Origin: an uncultured Lachnospiraceae bacterium
Lineage (GTDB): Bacteria; Bacillota; Clostridia; Lachnospirales; Lachnospiraceae
DNA length: 24,209 nucleotides
Assembly: GCA_910585935.1 (NCBI GenBank)
Contig: CAJUHN010000025.1
Coordinates: 1 to 24,209, forward strand
Direction: 5' to 3'
The notes below the pieces were generated by a model. The model was not told where the DNA came from. It saw only the letters and a list, made by a program, of their open reading frames with translations, and did not search any database. The number at the start of each line of letters is the position of its first letter. Within the stretch, counting starts at the first letter, position 1. Positions 21,114 through 24,209 of this stretch are shown here, piece by piece. A program made the position numbers and the translations under genes.

Positions 21114-21484
21114 CCTATATTTTTTATTGTTCTAACGCTCTCTCTTCAACATAAAATAATATTACAATTCTTCTTTGGACGTGTGACAAAGAATTTATTG
21201 TAATCAAGTAAAGGATGTCATGAGTGGATTCCCTATTTTCTTTGAAACTAATACCATCCATGCCGAAAGTGCCGACATTGGATTTTTGTTCCAATCATTA
21301 ATGTCTGTCAAATCATCCTGACCTTTTTAATAAACTCATCATATGTAAATCAAAATGACGCATCAACTGCCTGTAACTCTGCAAGTTCATTTATGGATAA
21401 ACCTGCTATAATATTTGCATTTACTATGTCCATCACCAAGAGAAAATTTGATAAATATGCTATTCATATATAAACCTAAATTTA
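21114..21484. other. Intergenic region with duplicated flank and gene debris
   Basis: Positions about 21145-21235 are a diverged copy of 14033-14111, the region just downstream of the sigma fusion gene; they share TTCTTCTTTGGA, TGT, AATCAA and the decayed GAGTGGATTCCC hairpin arm. On the minus strand around 21345-21430 a stretch reads IIAGLSINELAELQAVDASF before a stop, followed in the same frame by TYDEFIKKV, which suggests a gene broken by stop codons. No intact gene is present. Confidence 0.35.
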
Positions 21485-22096
21485 TCAAACAATACGCTTT
21501 GCAATAATTCTCTCAAAAGCATGTTCATGGTGGATATCACCGGGGTGTGAATCTGTAAAAGTTCCCTCAAGATGATGAATGATTTCCCAATCTTTGTATT
21601 TCTCTGGCAATTCGCCTACATCAAAGAAACTGTGTGTATAGGGCGCATTGTCAGGCGTTGCAGGCAGGCGGTTTGTAAAGATTCCTATGACATTGTAACC
21701 TCCAATCTTTGTATTGCCCTGCATCTTCGTAATAAATTTATCCCTTATATCTTTATATGGTAAATGTAGCACACCATGAGATAGGATTACATCGTATTCT
21801 TTCTCAAAAAGGAACTTTTCTAAATCACAGCAAAAATAATTAACCTGAACACCCATTTGCTTGGAAATCTTTTTTGCCTTCTCAATACCATTTTCAGAAA
21901 TGTCAAATGCATCTACTTTATTTCCCAACTTAGCCATAAAGATAGAATTTCTTCCTTCCCCACATCCAACATCTAATACTTGAGCGTTTTTGGGAAATAC
22001 ATTATAAAACTCATTTACATCCATAGTAGGTCCTTTGGAAAAAGTAGAAACCTCCATATCGGCATAAAGCTGTTCCCAAAATGGTCTTTCTTGCAT
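21485..22096 (-). CDS. Class I SAM-dependent methyltransferase, TehB-like
   Basis: Methyltransferase of 203 residues. Motif I VLDVGCGEGRNSIFMAKLG lies at 40-58, the acidic residue of strand 2 is in VDAFDIS (about 64), and YDVILSHGVLHLP and MQGNTKIGGYNVIGIF follow. The G-R-N-S motif, the overall length and the KPGGYN-like segment resemble TehB and related thiol or tellurite methyltransferases, where volatile products give resistance. The C-terminal DIHHEHAFERIIAKRIV is the usual closing strand. The real acceptor is unknown. The ATG has an AGGAGG-like site upstream. It stands alone at the border with GC-rich mobile DNA. Confidence 0.82.
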   Translation of the reverse strand: MQERPFWEQLYADMEVSTFSKGPTMDVNEFYNVFPKNAQVLDVGCGEGRNSIFMAKLGNKVDAFDISENGIEKAKKISKQMGVQVNYFCCDLEKFLFEKEYDVILSHGVLHLPYKDIRDKFITKMQGNTKIGGYNVIGIFTNRLPATPDNAPYTHSFFDVGELPEKYKDWEIIHHLEGTFTDSHPGDIHHEHAFERIIAKRIV

Positions 22097-22340
22097 CTTA
22101 TATTCCTCCTTATGTTCTGTCCTTCACGCTATGCACCATAAATATCACACCCTGCATAGTTACAACTTAATAAAATTCTGTTTATTTCATTATAGCACTT
22201 CTTAATTTCATTTACCACTAAAATATAGGGCATAGCAACCGCCATCCCCCATATTTTTTATCATTCCAACAATTTTCTCTCTTTCATTTCTGCTCTTTCA
22301 GGTCATTATCTGTTATATCCAATCAATCCTCTCTTTCCTA
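22097..22340. other. Border between AT-rich DNA and the mobilizable element; no gene seen
   Basis: AT-rich sequence of 244 bp with a local imperfect dyad around 22222-22258 (ATATAGGG-type arm against CCCCATAT). It may contain the end of the integrated element, but no attachment site could be defined without the other end. Confidence 0.3.
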
Positions 22341-22998
22341 TCAGCTCATTTCAAAGGCACGTTTCGGGCGTTTATTTGCCCTCTCCGCCTGTCCTAATGT
22401 CTTTGACCCCACTATCGACTGCACCTGTTCCCTGCCCTGCCGCTACCCACTGGTTACGTTCCGTTTCGCTCCTTGTGCCGCCTTTAAATCCAAGTTCCGC
22501 AAGTGCCTTTTTTAATGACACCCTTGTTTCAAGCCCCCTCTTGCTTCCAGTCGTATAGGGTATAAAATCTATATGCAGATGCGGTGTGGCTTCGTCCATA
22601 TGGAGATAAGCAGAGAACACTCTCAATGTAGGATTGCGCCGCTAAAAGTCCTGCATATATTCATCAAGTATTTTTGCCGCAAGCTGTCCGTCTTCGGTCT
22701 TTACTCCCATATCGTCCTTGTTGCCTATCTGCAAAATAATCTCATGGAATGGTTTCTCCTGTTTGCCGGAACAGATTTTTTCATAATAATCATCAATCCG
22801 GCGGTCACTTCTGGTCTGCTTCTCATTGTACCGGGCGAGTGCTTCATCAAATAATTCGTGGTATACATCTTTGATATTTTCATTGCAGTATTCCACATTC
22901 AAACAACTCCGCTCCGGGTCAGTGTTCTTTGCGTGAAATTTTCTGCTGTTATGGTTGACAGAGCCTTTCCCTGTCATAACGCTGATTGTCCGCTTCAA
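22341..22998 (-). pseudogene. MobV/Pre-type relaxase, inactivated by nonsense and frame change
   Basis: The N-terminal domain reads MKRTISVMTGKGSVNHNSRKF and continues with the usual charged helices. It stops at TAG (22642-22644) after MQDF. The same frame then continues RRNPTLRVFSAYLHMDEATPHLHIDF, which holds the relaxase motif HxDEATPHxH; MQDF and this motif are contiguous in family members, so the stop most simply reflects a CAG-to-TAG change. After ETERNQWVAAG the frame no longer matches. The next frame reads REQVQSIVGSKTL and ends KRPKRAFEMS at 22341, a plausible true C-terminus, so an internal deletion with frame change is likely. A full-length relaxase (about 400-500 residues) would nick oriT and lead DNA transfer. 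The TTG start has an AAAGGAA site. Confidence 0.75.
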
Positions 22999-23250
22999 TA
23001 AATTTTCCTTTCTCCCTATCGGGTAATAAGCGCCGGATACGGCGCATAGCCTTTGTTACTTTCTGCGAAAGTAACGCAAAAGCACTTTCGACACGCTCCG
23101 CTTTATCAAAAGTGCCTTTGCGCCCTGCCGGGGGGCTTTCCGTCCTGCGGACAGTGGGCGGCTTTTCGCCGCCTTGTTGCCGCCACGCTTCTAATCAAGG
23201 TAGCAAGATTACCCTATCTTTAGATAAAGCAATCTTGCTATCTTCCTTTG
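22999..23250. promoter_or_regulatory. Hairpin-rich gap, candidate oriT
   Basis: GC-rich gap directly upstream of the relaxase with many dyads: GCGCCG/CGGCGC around GATA, GTTACTTTC/GAAAGTAAC with a 3-nt loop, GCACTTT/AAAGTGC with a long loop, GGCGGC/GCCGCC, and GGTAGCAAGATT with AATCTTGCTATC (near 23200-23243). Transfer origins of MobV elements lie next to the relaxase gene and hold such repeats. I could not recognise a known nick sequence, so oriT is a positional inference. The last dyad may instead regulate or terminate the repA transcript. Confidence 0.4.
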
Positions 23251-24180
23251 TTACAAAATCCAATACCATTGATTTCCTACTTTCACGCTGTCAATGTTCA
23301 TTTCCTTTTTGGCGTTCCACAGAGTTTTCTTTTTGATACCTCTCTCCTTTGCCGCTTCTGTAATTTCATTACAGGACAACTGTCCCTCTGCCAAAATCTC
23401 CGCTAGAAATGATTTAGCGTCCTTTGTTTTCTGTCCTCTGCTTTCGCCGGAAAGTAATTCTTCAACCGTAATGTCATAAACACCTTCCCAAGTAAAACCG
23501 TTGTCCTTATCCATGCGAAAGGCTATTGAAGTTCCCTCCGGCGCAAGACTGCTCTTATCATGCGCTATCACACGCAGAGTTGTATCGTCTTTTATCCTGC
23601 CGACTACCAACACACTCCGGGCGGTAGCTTGAAAATCTATTGAACCCAATCCCAGATAAGTAGATTTACTTCCGCTTGCCTTATTCATGTGACCGATAAG
23701 GACAATCGCACACCCGTATTCTTCCGCAATATTTCCCAACTGCTTCAACACTGGTCTGATTTCATTTGCCCGGTGCATATCCACATCTGCGCCCAAATAG
23801 GCTTGTATAGGGTCTAACACAACCATTTTCGCCCCAGTTTCCTTGATTGCCCGGACAAGCCTTTCATCTGTCATGCTTAAACAATCAATACTTTCATCAA
23901 TTACCAACACCCGGTTACAGTCTGCTCCTGCTTCTACCAATCGGGGTTTTATGGTATCTTCCAAACTGTCCTCTGCGTTCTGATAAATTACGTTGACCAG
24001 CTCTCTGCGCTCTGCTGTTTCCTCACAGGGAAGTGCTTCGCCTTTTGTGAGAAGTGCCGCAAGGTGCAAAATAAAAGTGGTCTTTCCCTCTCCCGGATCG
24101 CCTTGCACAATAGTCAGCTTTCCAAAAGGAATGTAGGGATACCACAGCCAGTTTACTTCTCTTGCTTCTACATCTTCCAT
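23251..24180 (-). CDS. RepA-like AAA/RecA-fold ATPase of a mobile element
   Basis: At least 309 residues. A RecA-type ATPase of the RepA (RSF1010 helicase-like) family: WLWYPYIPFGKLTIVQGDPGEGKTT holds Walker A at about 27-35 and VVLDPIQAYLG holds Walker B at about 120. Motif GHMNKASGSKSTYLGLGS and the arginine-containing ARSVLVVGRI follow at about 165-195. The C-terminal 60 residues form a winged-helix-like domain (SCNEITEAAKERGIKKKTLWNAKKEM). It is likely to unwind DNA for replication of the element after transfer. The frame stays open to the window edge above the ATG and I see no convincing ribosome site for this ATG, so the real start may lie upstream of the window and the gene may be partial. 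Confidence 0.82.
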   Translation of the reverse strand: MEDVEAREVNWLWYPYIPFGKLTIVQGDPGEGKTTFILHLAALLTKGEALPCEETAERRELVNVIYQNAEDSLEDTIKPRLVEAGADCNRVLVIDESIDCLSMTDERLVRAIKETGAKMVVLDPIQAYLGADVDMHRANEIRPVLKQLGNIAEEYGCAIVLIGHMNKASGSKSTYLGLGSIDFQATARSVLVVGRIKDDTTLRVIAHDKSSLAPEGTSIAFRMDKDNGFTWEGVYDITVEELLSGESRGQKTKDAKSFLAEILAEGQLSCNEITEAAKERGIKKKTLWNAKKEMNIDSVKVGNQWYWIL

Positions 24181-24209
24181 GTTGATTAAACGATAATTTT
24201 TCTCTCTTT

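Larger units (their letters stand above)
22341..24209. mobile_element. Part of an integrated mobilizable element (MobV relaxase, RepA)
   Basis: The GC content rises sharply here compared with the preceding 22 kb. The relaxase, hairpin-rich gap and RepA-like ATPase, all leftward, are the mobilization and replication module typical of Firmicutes integrative mobilizable elements. The relaxase is broken, so this copy probably cannot mobilize itself. The other end lies outside the window. Confidence 0.6.

Noticed and set aside
22376..23336. Plus-strand frames of 60-116 codons at the GC-rich end
   Set aside because: They mirror the relaxase and repA genes or the hairpin-rich gap and lack ribosome sites and recognisable domains.

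Overview
The window is AT-rich, low-GC Firmicutes DNA, most like a gut clostridium of the Lachnospiraceae type. The signs are AGGAGG-type ribosome sites with frequent TTG and GTG starts, a SigV/RsiV pair, lipoproteins, a holin-like type I toxin and an MobV/RepA mobile element. It reads as an accessory region: small operons, orphan acetyl- and methyltransferases, gene remnants and dispersed repeats, nearly all on the minus strand. No tRNA, rRNA or CRISPR array was seen.

Positions 1-7001 hold a leftward operon. In transcription order it encodes an acyl carrier protein, an adenylate-forming ligase, a three-part SsuABC/TauABC-like ABC importer, a GNAT-like acyltransferase and a polysaccharide deacetylase. 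This suggests uptake of a small acid, its activation and loading on a carrier, and transfer to a surface sugar; the product is unknown. Just upstream, two copies of an 18-bp dyad site (7233-7252 and 7507-7534) face each other around about 254 bp of AT-rich DNA. A complete tyrosine recombinase gene starts 4 bp beyond the right site. I read this as a candidate DNA-inversion switch for the operon, the most interesting hypothesis in the window.

Positions 8408-12540 hold inverted-repeat debris, an alpha/beta hydrolase, a sigV-rsiV module with a candidate autoregulatory promoter, and a methyltransferase. Positions 12541-15600 hold a TrmH-type rRNA/tRNA methyltransferase and an ECF sigma factor with a large unknown C-terminal domain. 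The sigma factor appears to have lost the core of its sigma-2 domain. Two copies of a 166-bp multi-hairpin repeat lie here and a third at 20338; the three are nearly identical and recall non-autonomous IS200/IS605-type elements or a structured RNA.

Positions 15860-18200 form an island of small genes: a type I toxin-antitoxin pair (38-aa holin-like toxin and antisense RNA), a 3' fragment of a group II intron, HicB-like and HTH genes, and very small peptides, one starting a hairpin-rich transcript. Positions 18300-22100 hold two GNAT acetyltransferases, the only plus-strand protein gene (a lipoprotein) and a TehB-like methyltransferase. From about 22340 to the end the DNA turns GC-richer and carries a broken MobV relaxase, a hairpin-rich candidate oriT and a RepA-like ATPase: the end of an integrated mobilizable element.
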